Made by a program: the position numbers and the translations under genes
Notes under the pieces: generated by a model
What the model was told of the DNA's origin: nothing
What the model saw: the letters and a program-made list of their open reading frames with translations, nothing else
Database searches by the model: none
DNA from: Microbacterium sp. MYb72
GTDB lineage: Bacteria > Actinomycetota > Actinomycetes > Actinomycetales > Microbacteriaceae
Direction of reading: 5' to 3'
Length of the DNA: 64,000 nucleotides
Assembly: GCF_002979415.1 (NCBI RefSeq)
Contig: NZ_PCOT01000006.1
Coordinates: 1 to 64,000, forward strand
Part shown: positions 16,109 through 25,357 of the stretch, piece after piece
Layout: every line of letters begins with the position of its first letter
How positions within the stretch are numbered: position 1 is the first letter of the stretch

Positions 16109-17419
16109 ATGGCACGAGCGAAGGTGACGCGGTATCTGGCAGTGGGGGCCGCCGGAGCCCTGGTCCTGGGGCTCGCCGCGTGCAGCGGCGGAGGCGGAGG
16201 CGGGGGCGTCTCGGCAGACGGCACCGCGACCGTCGTGTGGTCCACGTGGGGCACGGCCGACGAACTCACCCGCTACGAGGAGTTCAACAAGGACTTCATG
16301 AAGCGGCATCCCGACATCAAGGTCAAGCTGCAGCCGGTCGCCAGCTACGGCGACTACCACTCCAAGCTGCTCGCGCAGCTCACCAGCAACACCGCCCCCG
16401 ACGTCTTCTACGTCGGCGACGACAAGATCGGCCAGTTCGTCGACTCGAAGCGCCTGATGCCGCTGAACGACCTCATGGACTCGAAGGACAGCAAGACCAA
16501 GAAGGACGACTTCTTCCCCGGCCTCTTCGGCGCCGCCGAGAAGGACGGCGAGACCTACGCCGCCCCGAACGACTCCAACCCCGACGTGTTCTGGTACGAC
16601 AAGCAGGCTCTCGCCACCGCCGGCATCACCGAGGACCCCGCGACGCTCGCCGAGAACGGGGAGTGGACGACCGACAAGTTCCTCGAGATGAACGCCAAGC
16701 TCCACGACGCCGGCCTCACCGGCACGATGTACTGGAACTACTGGGCGACCCACTGGAGCTGGCTCTCCTCGCAGGGCGTCGACGCGCCCTACAGCGACTC
16801 CGGGGAGTTCACGGCGAACAAGGACTCCGCCGCGGTCGACGCGATGCAGCAGTTCGGCGACCTGTTCCAGGACGGCACCTTCGTGGTCGCCGACAGCCTG
16901 CCGGACGGCGCCGGAGCGGACAGCGTGTTCGTGACCCACAAGGCCGGCTTCTTCGTGCAGGGCCGGTACACGATCGGCACCGTGAAGGCGACCGGAGAGG
17001 AGGCGAGCTACGACATCGCGCCGTGGCCGACCCCCGACGGCACGGCCGCCCCGACCGGCGTCGCCACGTCGTTCCTCGCGATCAACGGCAAGACCAAGGT
17101 GAAGGACGCGGCGTTCACGTTCTGGACCGAGTTCCTCTCGGCCGAGGGGCAGACCTTCCGCCTGCAGGGCGGCGGCAACGCGGTCCCGTCGATCAAGGGC
17201 GCCGACGACGTCGTGCTCGAAGACGGCTACCCGGCGCACGCCCAGACCTTCCTCGACATGCGCGACATCGGCTTCGAGGACTACCCCGCCGAGGCGGCCG
17301 TCCCCGGCCTGCCGGTCGACATCGCCGACGAGCTCCTCAAGCTCTACGAGGGCAAGGAAGACGCGAAGGCCGCGCTCGACAACGTCGCGAGCCTCGTCAA
17401 GGATCGGTCGGAGAAGTAG
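16109..17419 (+). CDS. ABC sugar transporter substrate-binding lipoprotein
   Basis: Extracellular solute-binding protein family 1, 436 residues. A lipoprotein signal ends in LGLAAC with the lipidated Cys25. The mature part starts after a glycine-rich linker with TATVVWSTWGTADELTRYEE, typical of oligosaccharide binders. Start ATG 16109 follows AAAGAGGT; an earlier TTG is not needed. It opens an operon with two permeases and a GH63-like enzyme; no ATPase is encoded here, as is usual for actinobacterial CUT1 importers sharing a common MsiK-type ATPase. Regulated by the GntR box upstream. Confidence 0.93.
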   Translation: MARAKVTRYLAVGAAGALVLGLAACSGGGGGGGVSADGTATVVWSTWGTADELTRYEEFNKDFMKRHPDIKVKLQPVASYGDYHSKLLAQLTSNTAPDVFYVGDDKIGQFVDSKRLMPLNDLMDSKDSKTKKDDFFPGLFGAAEKDGETYAAPNDSNPDVFWYDKQALATAGITEDPATLAENGEWTTDKFLEMNAKLHDAGLTGTMYWNYWATHWSWLSSQGVDAPYSDSGEFTANKDSAAVDAMQQFGDLFQDGTFVVADSLPDGAGADSVFVTHKAGFFVQGRYTIGTVKATGEEASYDIAPWPTPDGTAAPTGVATSFLAINGKTKVKDAAFTFWTEFLSAEGQTFRLQGGGNAVPSIKGADDVVLEDGYPAHAQTFLDMRDIGFEDYPAEAAVPGLPVDIADELLKLYEGKEDAKAALDNVASLVKDRSEK

Positions 17420-17421
17420 GA

Positions 17422-18384
17422 GTGTCCACGCTCACCGACAACGGACGGATGCCGCAGGCCACCCCTGCGGCATCCGCCCTGCCCCTGCGCAAGGAGGCGG
17501 CCTGGCGCCGGCGCGACCGCCGCTGGGGCTACGTCTTCGTCGGCCCTCAGCTGATCGGCATGGGGCTGTTCGTCGTGCTGCCGTTCCTGGGGAGCATGGT
17601 GCTCGCCTTCGCCTCGTGGGACGGGCTGAGCGACCTCGAATGGGTGGGCTTCGCCAACTTCGCCGACCAGCTGTCCGACCCGCTGCTCGGACGCGCCATC
17701 CTCAACACTCTCCTCATCGCGATCATCACGGTGCCCATCGGGCTCGCGCTCGCGGTGATCGTCGCGATCGCTCTGGAGAAGCTCAAGACCCGCACGCTGT
17801 ACCTCGTGCTGTTCTTCGCGCCGGTGGTCACGTCGACCGTCGCGGTCGCGATGATCTGGCAGCAGATGTTCCGCGCAGACGGCGTGCTCTCCACCGCGAT
17901 CTCGAAGATCTTCGGCATCGCACCCCCCGACTGGCTGCAGGATCCGAAGCTCGCCCTCCTCGCCGTCTGCATCGTCACCATCTGGTCGTCGATGGGCCTC
18001 AACGTGGTGATCTTCCTCGCCGGTCTGCAGAACATCTCACCCTCTGTCATCGAGGCCGCCCGCATCGACGGGGCGGGCCCGTGGCGGCTGTTCACCAGCA
18101 TCCGCCTCCCGCTGCTCTCGCCCATCGTGTTCTTCTCGTCGATCGTCGCCTTCATCTCGTCGCTGCAGACCTTCGACACCGTCTACGTGCTCGTGCAGAA
18201 CGCGGGACCCGACAACGCGACCCGCACGATCGTGTTCCACATCTTCGATCTCGGCTTCACGAAGTTCGAGTTCGGCCTGTCGAGCGCGGCTAGCGTGATC
18301 CTGCTGCTCATCACCCTCGTGATCACGGGCATCCAGTTCGCCGCGCAGAAGAAGTTCGTCCACTACGAGGATGACCCGGCATGA
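17422..18384 (+). CDS. ABC sugar transporter permease (MalF type)
   Basis: A 320-residue inner-membrane permease with six hydrophobic helices and the EAA loop EAARIDGAGPWRLFTSIRLP that docks the ATPase. GTG 17422 is chosen because GGAGAA lies 6 bases upstream and it follows the binding-protein stop directly. The stop overlaps the next permease start (ATGA). Together with the second permease it forms the CUT1-type channel for an oligosaccharide or alpha/beta-linked disaccharide. Confidence 0.92.
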   Translation: MSTLTDNGRMPQATPAASALPLRKEAAWRRRDRRWGYVFVGPQLIGMGLFVVLPFLGSMVLAFASWDGLSDLEWVGFANFADQLSDPLLGRAILNTLLIAIITVPIGLALAVIVAIALEKLKTRTLYLVLFFAPVVTSTVAVAMIWQQMFRADGVLSTAISKIFGIAPPDWLQDPKLALLAVCIVTIWSSMGLNVVIFLAGLQNISPSVIEAARIDGAGPWRLFTSIRLPLLSPIVFFSSIVAFISSLQTFDTVYVLVQNAGPDNATRTIVFHIFDLGFTKFEFGLSSAASVILLLITLVITGIQFAAQKKFVHYEDDPA

Positions 18385-19325
18385 CCTCCCAGACCCCCTC
18401 CCTCACCCGGCAGGCCCCTCCGACGGGGTCGACGGTCGCGCTCACCGCTCCGGGCTACCGCTCGCGCGGACGCGGCGGACCCGGCGCCGACCGCGCCCGC
18501 CGTCGGATCGGCGCGACCCTGCTGCACGTGGTGCTCGCCGTCGCGGGCATCGCGATGGTCTTCCCGTTCATCTGGATGCTGCTGACGTCGTTCAAGTCGC
18601 TGTCGCAGCTCCTGAAGAACCCGCTGCAGTTCCTCCCCGACCCGTGGACGTTCGACAACTACACGACGGCGTGGAACGCGGTGCCGTTCGGGCAGGCGTA
18701 CCTCAACAGCGCGTACATCGCCGTCCTCGTGGTCGTCGGCACGCTGCTGACCTCCGCGATGGCGGGGTACGCGTTCGCCCGCATCCGGTTCCGCGGCAGC
18801 AGGATCCTCTTCGTCGTGTTCCTCGCGACGCAGATGATCCCCAAGCAGGTGACGCTCATCCCGTTCTACCTGCTGATGTCGCAGCTCGGCTGGGTCGACT
18901 CGCACCTCGCGCTGATCGTCCCCGGCATGATGGCGAACCCCTTCGCGGTGTTCCTCATGAGGCAGTTCGTCCTCGCGCTTCCGCGGGAGCTCGAGGAGGC
19001 GGCCCTCGTCGACGGCGCCGGACGCTGGCGCACCTTCTGGAGCGTCGTGCTGCCCAACCTCAAGCCGGGCCTCGCCGCGCTCAGCATCATCGTCGCCCTC
19101 GACGTGTGGAACTCGTTCCTGTTCCCGCTGGTGCTACTGAACACGCCCGATCTCTTCACCGTGCCGCTGCTGCTGCAGGCGTTCCAGAGCCAGCAGGGCT
19201 CGGTCAACTACGGGCTCGTGATGGCGGCGTCCGCGATCGCCACCGTGCCGATGCTGATCGTGTTCGTGATCGGTCAGCGCAAGATCCTGAACAGCATGGC
19301 CGCCTCGGGCCTCGGGGGACGATGA
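18381..19325 (+). CDS. ABC sugar transporter permease (MalG type)
   Basis: A 314-residue second CUT1 permease. It has a long arginine-rich N-terminal tail, six helices and the EAA loop EEAALVDGAGRWRTFWSVVLP. Start overlaps the stop of the first permease, and the GH63-like gene starts one base after its stop, so importer and hydrolase are translated as a unit. The EAA loop implies partnership with a separately encoded ATPase. Confidence 0.93.
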   Translation: MTSQTPSLTRQAPPTGSTVALTAPGYRSRGRGGPGADRARRRIGATLLHVVLAVAGIAMVFPFIWMLLTSFKSLSQLLKNPLQFLPDPWTFDNYTTAWNAVPFGQAYLNSAYIAVLVVVGTLLTSAMAGYAFARIRFRGSRILFVVFLATQMIPKQVTLIPFYLLMSQLGWVDSHLALIVPGMMANPFAVFLMRQFVLALPRELEEAALVDGAGRWRTFWSVVLPNLKPGLAALSIIVALDVWNSFLFPLVLLNTPDLFTVPLLLQAFQSQQGSVNYGLVMAASAIATVPMLIVFVIGQRKILNSMAASGLGGR

Positions 19326-19326
19326 C

Positions 19327-21003
19327 ATGACGGATGCCGCCGACCTGGCCGCCCTCGCCGGCCGCCATCTCGACCTCGTCTCCGCGCCCTTCACCCTGCC
19401 GCGTTCGCGCGTGCTCGTGTTCCGCGCGGAGCACGGGGACGGCGTGCGCGTGCACACATCGGAGTACGAGAAGCGGCTGTCGGAGTGCCGGGTGCTGGAC
19501 GCGGTCGTCGTGACGGATGCCGAGGGCGCGGTGCTTCCGGTGGCCGACGTGCTGCCTGGGCGCGTGCGGTTCGAGGGCGACGCCACGCTCACCTTCGACG
19601 GCCCATCGGCGTTGAGCCTCGGCGGAGCGCCGGGCGTGCGCGTGCGTCTGGTGCGGCCGGACGGCTCCGTCGAGGAGCATCCGCTGGGCGACGGCATCCG
19701 GCTGCGCATCGCGGCCGACCGCACCGTCTCCGTGGAGAGCGGGGGCCACGCTGCCGCGCTCGCGGCCACGGCATCCGTCTGGGACAAGTGGTTCGCGAAG
19801 TGCCCTGTGGCGCGCGACGACCTGCAGGAGATGACCGCGTTCTGCTGGTGGGTGCTCGGAGCGAACATCGTCGAGCTGCCGTCTCTGGGCGATGCCCGCG
19901 CGATCGTCCCGTCGAAGATCGGCTACGTGGGTCTGTGGCAGTGGGACGCCTACTTCATCGCGGTCGGCCTGCGTCACGGCGACCCGGAGCTGGCGCGCGA
20001 GCAGCTCGACCTCGCGTTCCGGTTCCCGCAGCCCGATGGGCAGCTGCCCGACGTCGTGCACGAGCTCGGGGTGCTCGCGACGAGCGATGACCTGCCCGAG
20101 AGCGATCGCGCGAACCTGCGCCGCGCGGGGTCGCAGATCGCCGACCCGAGCGCGCCGGTGCCGCTGACCAAGCCTCCGCTCGCGGCCTGGGCGCTGCGCA
20201 CGGTGCTCGCGGTGCAGGACGACCCCGACTACGCGCGCACCCAGCTCGCCCGTGTCATCCGCTCGCAGGACTGGTGGTTCGCGGGCAGCGACCTCGATCA
20301 CGACGGGATGCCGGAGTACGGGCATCCCTACTCCTCCGGCCTCGACGACAGCCCCATCTTCGACGGACCGCTGCCGACGGCGGCTCCCGACCTCGGCGCC
20401 TATCTCGTGCGGCAGGACCTCGAGATCGCGGCGCTCCTGGAGCGGTACGAGCCCGGCGTCGATGTCACGCGCTTCCGCGAGCGCGCGGCCCGCACGCAGG
20501 AGCTCCTGCTGACGATGTGGTCGTCGGAGGAGAGCCGGTTCCTCGCGTACGGCGGTGGGGCGATCCCCGGAGCGCTCGGCGCCCCTGGCGGCGAGGTGCT
20601 GCACAGCGACACGGTCGTCGGACTCCTTCCGCTGCTCACCGGCACGCTCCCGGCCCCCGTCTCCGAGGCGCTGCGCGCGGCCGTCGACGATCCGTCCCGG
20701 TTCGCCCTGGAGTGGGGCCTGCCCACCGTGGCGGCATCCGACCCCGACTTCTCGCCGGAGCGGATGTGGCGGGGACCGATCTGGGTGAACACGAGCGTGC
20801 TCGTGGCCGAGGGGCTCGAGGCCTCCGGGTACCCGGAGCGCGCGCGGGAGCTGCGCGAGCAGACCGTCGCCCTCGTGATCCACGGCGGCGGCCCGCACGA
20901 GTACTTCAACCCGCACACAGGGCTCAAGGCCGAGCGGGCGACCACGGCGTTCGGCTGGTCGGCTGCGCTGTTCGTCGACCTCGCCGTCCGCCTGTCGGGC
21001 TAG
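19327..21003 (+). CDS. GH63/MGH1-like glycoside hydrolase
   Basis: A 558-residue cytosolic enzyme with an N-terminal beta domain (about 1-150) and an (alpha/alpha)6 barrel. The barrel carries MPEYGHPYSSGLDDSPIFDG-type acidic motif, MWRGPIWVNTSVLVAEGL and EYFNPHTGLKA...FGWSAALF, typical of GH63 mannosylglycerate/glucosylglycerate hydrolases and related trehalase-like families. Without a signal peptide it should act on sugar imported by the adjacent ABC system. Exact substrate is unknown. The 3' end runs into a long inverted repeat. Confidence 0.85.
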   Translation: MTDAADLAALAGRHLDLVSAPFTLPRSRVLVFRAEHGDGVRVHTSEYEKRLSECRVLDAVVVTDAEGAVLPVADVLPGRVRFEGDATLTFDGPSALSLGGAPGVRVRLVRPDGSVEEHPLGDGIRLRIAADRTVSVESGGHAAALAATASVWDKWFAKCPVARDDLQEMTAFCWWVLGANIVELPSLGDARAIVPSKIGYVGLWQWDAYFIAVGLRHGDPELAREQLDLAFRFPQPDGQLPDVVHELGVLATSDDLPESDRANLRRAGSQIADPSAPVPLTKPPLAAWALRTVLAVQDDPDYARTQLARVIRSQDWWFAGSDLDHDGMPEYGHPYSSGLDDSPIFDGPLPTAAPDLGAYLVRQDLEIAALLERYEPGVDVTRFRERAARTQELLLTMWSSEESRFLAYGGGAIPGALGAPGGEVLHSDTVVGLLPLLTGTLPAPVSEALRAAVDDPSRFALEWGLPTVAASDPDFSPERMWRGPIWVNTSVLVAEGLEASGYPERARELREQTVALVIHGGGPHEYFNPHTGLKAERATTAFGWSAALFVDLAVRLSG

Positions 21004-21008
21004 ACTCA

Positions 21009-21073
21009 GCGCTCCCGTCGCAGAAGATCCCGCCATGACGTCGCCATTCCGGGATCTTTCGCGACGGGAGCGC
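21009..21073. repeat. long nested inverted repeat, CGCTCCCGTCGC type
   Basis: Arms GCGCTCCCGTCGC (21009-21021) and GCGACGGGAGCGC (21061-21073) continue inward to a nearly paired GAAGATCCCG / CGGGATCTTT stem, total about 23 pairs, without a T-tract. It lies between the convergent GH63-like and GntR genes and shares arms with the element at 38193-38255. Likely dispersed repeat and possibly a two-way terminator. Confidence 0.75.
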
Positions 21074-21083
21074 GGATGCCGGG

Positions 21084-21749
21084 CTACGCCGTGAAGTACG
21101 AGCTCGACGCGTTGTCGAGGATGCGCTGCATGCCGTGCGTCCAGTTCAGCTTGAGGGCGCTGACGGCGGCGGGGACGTCACCGGCGGCGAGCTGCGTCGC
21201 GATCTCGGCGTGCTCCGCGGCGACGCGTTCGACCTTGACGTCTTCCGGCACGAGCAGCGACTCGTACCGGTGGAAGGAGCTGCGCACGCTCTCGATCACG
21301 TCGAGGAGCCGCTGGTTCGGGCATGCCGACAGCATGAGGCTGTGCCACTCATCGTCCTTGGTGATGACGAGCTGGTGCTCGACGAGCTCGTCGGCGAACG
21401 CGTCGGCCATCTCCTTGAGCCGCGCGCCGATGGCCTGCAGCTCGTCGAGCGGACTGAGCTCGAGGGCCAGGCTCTCGAGAGCCGCCATGACGGGGGCGAG
21501 GTCGCGGAACTCCGAGGCGCTGAGCGGCACGAATCGGAAGCCTTTGCCGTTCTCGCTCTCGATCTGCCCCTCGGACTCCAGTGCGATCAGTGCTTCGCGC
21601 AGGGGCGTGCGGCTGACGCCGAGCTCGGCGGCGAGCTGCACCTCGTTGATGCCCTCGCCGGGCTGGACGAGACCGGCCCGCATCCGCGTCAGGAGCTCCT
21701 CGCGGACCTGCGAGCGCAGGTTCTTGCGTTCGATGGCCATGGATGGCAT
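21084..21749 (-). CDS. GntR-family regulator, FCD type
   Basis: A 221-residue repressor-type protein. The N-terminal winged helix includes KNLRSQVREELLTRMRAG, EVQLAAELGVSRTPLREALI and ESEGQIESENGKGFRFVPLS; the C-terminal FCD ligand domain has FADELVEHQLVITKDDEWHSL and an HAEIATQLAAGDVPAA ending. ATG 21749 or 21740 could start; the latter has better ribosome-site spacing to the GGGGG run. It is divergent from GH42 and probably binds TGTATACA boxes at 16039-16052 and 21818-21831, controlling both operons. Confidence 0.9.
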   Translation of the reverse strand: MPSMAIERKNLRSQVREELLTRMRAGLVQPGEGINEVQLAAELGVSRTPLREALIALESEGQIESENGKGFRFVPLSASEFRDLAPVMAALESLALELSPLDELQAIGARLKEMADAFADELVEHQLVITKDDEWHSLMLSACPNQRLLDVIESVRSSFHRYESLLVPEDVKVERVAAEHAEIATQLAAGDVPAAVSALKLNWTHGMQRILDNASSSYFTA

Positions 21750-21786
21750 CCCCCTTCTGCGTCGCCCCTGCCCGTCAGCCTATGGG

Positions 21787-21831
21787 TTGACGGCTCCGGT
21801 ACGACGATCTACTGTGGTGTATACAGAATAC
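21787..21831 (+). promoter_or_regulatory. promoter and GntR operator of the GH42 operon
   Basis: TTGACG (21787-21792), 17 bases, TACTGT (21810-21815) make a good promoter. TGTATACAGAATAC (21818-21831), with TGTATACA as its palindromic core, covers the transcription start, as expected for repression by the divergent GntR protein. The same 14-mer occurs at 16039-16052. Confidence 0.78.
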
Positions 21832-21887
21832 AGCGGACAGGGGAATTGCACCAGAGTCCGCCGCAGATGACTCAGAGAGGAGCCCTC

Positions 21888-23966
21888 GTGCCCGCATCCG
21901 ACCAGCCGATCCGACGCGTCCGCATCGACGCTCTCGCCTACGGCGGCGACTACAACCCCGACCAGTGGTCGGAGGAGACGTGGCATGAGGACATCCGCCT
22001 GATGCGCGAGGCCGGCGTGAACATGGTCAGCCTGCCGATCTTCAGCTGGCCGCAGCTGGAGCCGGAGCCCGGCGTCTACGACTGGGGATGGCTCGACCGC
22101 ATCATCGACCTGCTCCACGAGGCCGGCATCCGCATCGACCTGGCCACCGCCACAGCGACGCCGCCCTCCTGGCTGCTGCGCGCCCACCCCGAGATGGCGC
22201 CCTGGGATGCCGACGGGCACCGGCTGGAGTTCGGCTCCCGCCAGACGTACTGCCCCTCGTCTCCCGTCTGGCGCGAGAACGTCGCACGGATGACGCGGGC
22301 CATGGCCGAGCGCTACGGCGAGCACCCCGGGCTCGCCCTGTGGCACATCTCGAACGAGTACGGCGACCACACCTCGCGCTGCTGGTGCCCCGAGTCGGCA
22401 GCGCACTTCCGCCGCTGGCTGGAGGACCGCTACGGCGACCTCGACGGACTCAACGAGGCGTGGGGCGTGAACGTGTGGGGTCAGCGCTACACCTCCTGGG
22501 ACCACATCGAGACCCCGAAGAAGGCGCCGGGGCCGATCAACCCCACCAAGCTCCTCGACTTCGAGCGGTTCTCCTCCGACGCCCTCCTGGAGCTGTTCCA
22601 GATCGAGATCGACGTGCTGCGCGAGGTCACCCCCGACATCGCCGTGACGACGAACTTCATGAGCATGTTCCGCGACCTCGACTACTGGGACTTCGCCGCG
22701 GCGGAGGACGTCGTGACCGACGACGCCTACCCCGAACCCGCCGACCCGACCTCGCACGTCGGCGCCGCCCTGAACTACGGGCTCATGCGCTCGCTCAAGG
22801 GCGGACAGCCGTGGCTGCTGCTGGAGTCGTCGGCATCCGCCACCAGCTGGCGTGACGTCAACGTGCCCAAGGCGCCAGGCAAGATCCGCGTCGAGAGCCT
22901 GCAGGCCGTTGCGCACGGGTCGGATGCGGTGATGTTCTTCCAGTGGCGCCAGGCCAAGTACGGCCAGGAGAAGTTCCACTCGTCGATGCTCGGCCACCGC
23001 GGCGAGAAGTCACGCAGCTTCCAGGAGACCAGGGCGCTCGGACTCGAGCTGAAGAAGCTGGAGCCCGTGCGCGGCACCCGCGTGCGCTCCCGGGTCGCGC
23101 TCGTCGTCGACTGGGATTCCTGGTGGGGCTCCAGCGCCCTCGAATCCCTCCCCTCACAGCGCCTCCAGTGGGCGCAGCAGGCCCGGGCCTGGCACCGCGC
23201 GCTCCACACGCTCGGCCAGCCGACGGATGCCGTTCGCGCCACGGGACCGTTCGACGACTACGACGTGGTCGTGGTGCCGAACCTCTACATCATCGAGCAG
23301 CCGCAGGCCGATGCGCTCCGCGCCTTCGTCGAGCGCGGAGGGCACCTCGTGGTCGGCCCCTTCTCGGGTGTCGTCGACGCGACGGAGAAGGTGCACGACG
23401 GCGGCGCGCCAGGCCTGCTGCGCGACCTCCTCGGCGTCGAGGTCGACGAGCAGTGGCCGATCGCCGACGGACTGACCGAGACGGTCGACTACGCCGGCGA
23501 GACGCTCACGGCGCCCAGCTGGAGCGAATGGATCGAGGCGGATGCCGACGTCGAGGTGCGCGGTGCGTACTCCTCCGGCGAGCTCGCCGGGCTCCCCGCC
23601 GTGACCCGGCGCCCGGTCGGAGCCGGCGCGGCCTGGTACCTCAGCGCCATGCTCGAGCACGACAGCATGCTGCCGGTGTTCCGCGACGTGCTGATCGGCG
23701 CCGGCCTCCCCGCCCGCGACGACACCGATGTGGACGTCGAGGTCGTCACCCGCGCCGACGAGACCACCGACTACACGTTCTACCTGAACCACGGGCAGAG
23801 TCCGGTGGCGTTTGCGCTCCCCGGAGACGCGACCGACCTGCTCACCGGCATCCGCCACTCCGGCCGCCTCGACCTCGGCCGCTACGGCGTCGCCGTGCTC
23901 GCGGCGCCCCGTGCAGAGACCATCCCCTTCTCCACCCTCATCCCGACCGCGAAGGAGGACGCATGA
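21888..23966 (+). CDS. GH42 beta-galactosidase
   Basis: A 692-residue enzyme, the usual GH42 length, hydrolysing beta-galactosides. The A domain begins YGGDYNPDQWSEETWHEDI; the acid/base Glu157 is in HISNEYGDH and the nucleophile Glu313 in LLLESSAS. Domains B and C follow. The zinc-cysteine cluster of some GH42 enzymes is reduced to CWCPES. Start: GTG 21888 is preferred since AGAGAGGAG lies 5 bases before it; ATG 21867 is also open. No signal peptide, so cytosolic. The stop overlaps the GcvPA-like start (ATGA). Confidence 0.93.
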   Translation: MPASDQPIRRVRIDALAYGGDYNPDQWSEETWHEDIRLMREAGVNMVSLPIFSWPQLEPEPGVYDWGWLDRIIDLLHEAGIRIDLATATATPPSWLLRAHPEMAPWDADGHRLEFGSRQTYCPSSPVWRENVARMTRAMAERYGEHPGLALWHISNEYGDHTSRCWCPESAAHFRRWLEDRYGDLDGLNEAWGVNVWGQRYTSWDHIETPKKAPGPINPTKLLDFERFSSDALLELFQIEIDVLREVTPDIAVTTNFMSMFRDLDYWDFAAAEDVVTDDAYPEPADPTSHVGAALNYGLMRSLKGGQPWLLLESSASATSWRDVNVPKAPGKIRVESLQAVAHGSDAVMFFQWRQAKYGQEKFHSSMLGHRGEKSRSFQETRALGLELKKLEPVRGTRVRSRVALVVDWDSWWGSSALESLPSQRLQWAQQARAWHRALHTLGQPTDAVRATGPFDDYDVVVVPNLYIIEQPQADALRAFVERGGHLVVGPFSGVVDATEKVHDGGAPGLLRDLLGVEVDEQWPIADGLTETVDYAGETLTAPSWSEWIEADADVEVRGAYSSGELAGLPAVTRRPVGAGAAWYLSAMLEHDSMLPVFRDVLIGAGLPARDDTDVDVEVVTRADETTDYTFYLNHGQSPVAFALPGDATDLLTGIRHSGRLDLGRYGVAVLAAPRAETIPFSTLIPTAKEDA

Positions 23967-25357
23967 CCGAGCCGTTCGTGCATCCGTACATCCCCAACAC
24001 GGCGCCGGAGTCGCGGGCCGCGATGCTCGCCGCCGTCGGCGCCGCCGACGTCTCCGAGTTCTACGCCGACGTGCCGGAGTCCCTGCGCCTCGGCCGCCCG
24101 CTCGACCTGCCGGCGCCGCTCGTGGCGGAGCAGGATCTCGCGCGTCACGTGCGCGGGCTGCTCGCCAGGAACCGCTCCACGCAGGAGCGCCTGAGCTTCC
24201 TCGGCGCCGGCGTCTACAACCACTACGTGCCGGCCGTCGTCGACGAGGTCATCGGCCGCAGCGAGTTCCTCACCGCATACGCCGGTGAGCCCTACGAGGA
24301 CCACGGCCGCTTCCAGGCGCTGTTCCAGTACCAGTCGCTGATGGCCGAGCTGCTGGAGATGGACGTCGTGAACGTCCCCACCTACGACGGCTACCAGGCC
24401 ACCGCGACCGGCCTCACGATGTCGGGACGCATCACCGGGCGGCCCCGCGTGCTCGTCGTCAGCGACGTGCTGCCGGCGAAGCTGTCGAAGGTGCACGACT
24501 ACGTCCGCGCGCACCTCACCCTCGACCACGTGCCCACCGTGAACGGCACGGCCGACGTCACCGCGATCCGCGCCGCGCTCGGCGACGACGTCGCGGCGGT
24601 CTGGGTCGAGACGCCCAGCGTCACGGGCGCCGTCGAGGCCTCGCTGCAGGAGATCGCGGATGCCGCGCACGCCGCCGGCGCCGTGGTCGTCGTCGGCACC
24701 GACCCGATCGGCTACGGCATCCTCACCCCGCCGTCGCTGCACGGCGCCGACATCGTCACCGGCGACATCCAGTCGCTCGGCCTGCACCAGTGGTTCGGCG
24801 GCGCCCACGGCGGATTCATCGCCGTGCACGACGACCCGACGTTCGTGATGGAGATGCCCTCGCGGCTCTTCGGACTGGAGTCCACCGACGTCCCAGGCGA
24901 GTACGGATTCGGCGACGTCGCCTACGACCGCACCTCCTTCGCCCACCGCGAAGACGGCAAGGAGTGGGTCGGCACGGCCGCCGCCCTCTGGGGCATCGCC
25001 GCCGGCGTCTACCTCGCCCTCATGGGCCCCGCCGGCATGGCCGAGCTCGGCGAGACCCTCCTCGCCCGCACCCGCTACGCGCAGCAGACGCTCGCCGCGA
25101 TCCCCGGCGTCGAGCTCGACGACGACGCCGTGCACCTGCGCGAGTTCACCGTGACCCTGCCGGTCCCGGCATCCGATGTCGTCTCCGCACTGCGTGCGAA
25201 GGGCATCGAGCCCGGCGTCGTCGTGGGCGAGCGCCGCCTGCTGGTGTGCGTCACCGAGCTCACCACCCAGGCCGACATCGACACCCTGGCCGCGGCGCTC
25301 GCCGAGGTCACCGCATCCGCCACCGCATCCGCCACCGTCATCGAGGAGTCGAAGTGA
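23963..25357 (+). CDS. gcvPA: glycine dehydrogenase (decarboxylating) subunit 1-like
   Basis: A 464-residue protein of the GcvPA type, the N-terminal half of split P-protein. Typical parts are HPYIPNTAPESRAAML, FLGAGVYNHYVPAVVDEV, PYEDHGRFQALFQYQSLMAELLEMDVVNVPTYDG and HQWFGGAHGG. In the glycine cleavage system it works with GcvPB, H-protein and T-protein; neither H nor T nor a lipoamide dehydrogenase is encoded in this window. Start overlaps the GH42 stop. Its true substrate may differ from glycine, since it is wired into a glycosidase operon. Confidence 0.9.
   Translation: MTEPFVHPYIPNTAPESRAAMLAAVGAADVSEFYADVPESLRLGRPLDLPAPLVAEQDLARHVRGLLARNRSTQERLSFLGAGVYNHYVPAVVDEVIGRSEFLTAYAGEPYEDHGRFQALFQYQSLMAELLEMDVVNVPTYDGYQATATGLTMSGRITGRPRVLVVSDVLPAKLSKVHDYVRAHLTLDHVPTVNGTADVTAIRAALGDDVAAVWVETPSVTGAVEASLQEIADAAHAAGAVVVVGTDPIGYGILTPPSLHGADIVTGDIQSLGLHQWFGGAHGGFIAVHDDPTFVMEMPSRLFGLESTDVPGEYGFGDVAYDRTSFAHREDGKEWVGTAAALWGIAAGVYLALMGPAGMAELGETLLARTRYAQQTLAAIPGVELDDDAVHLREFTVTLPVPASDVVSALRAKGIEPGVVVGERRLLVCVTELTTQADIDTLAAALAEVTASATASATVIEESK

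Noticed and set aside
21750..21887. Glycine riboswitch before the GcvP-like operon
   Set aside because: The leader is only about 65 bases after the promoter and is filled by the GntR operator; no tandem aptamer pattern was seen.
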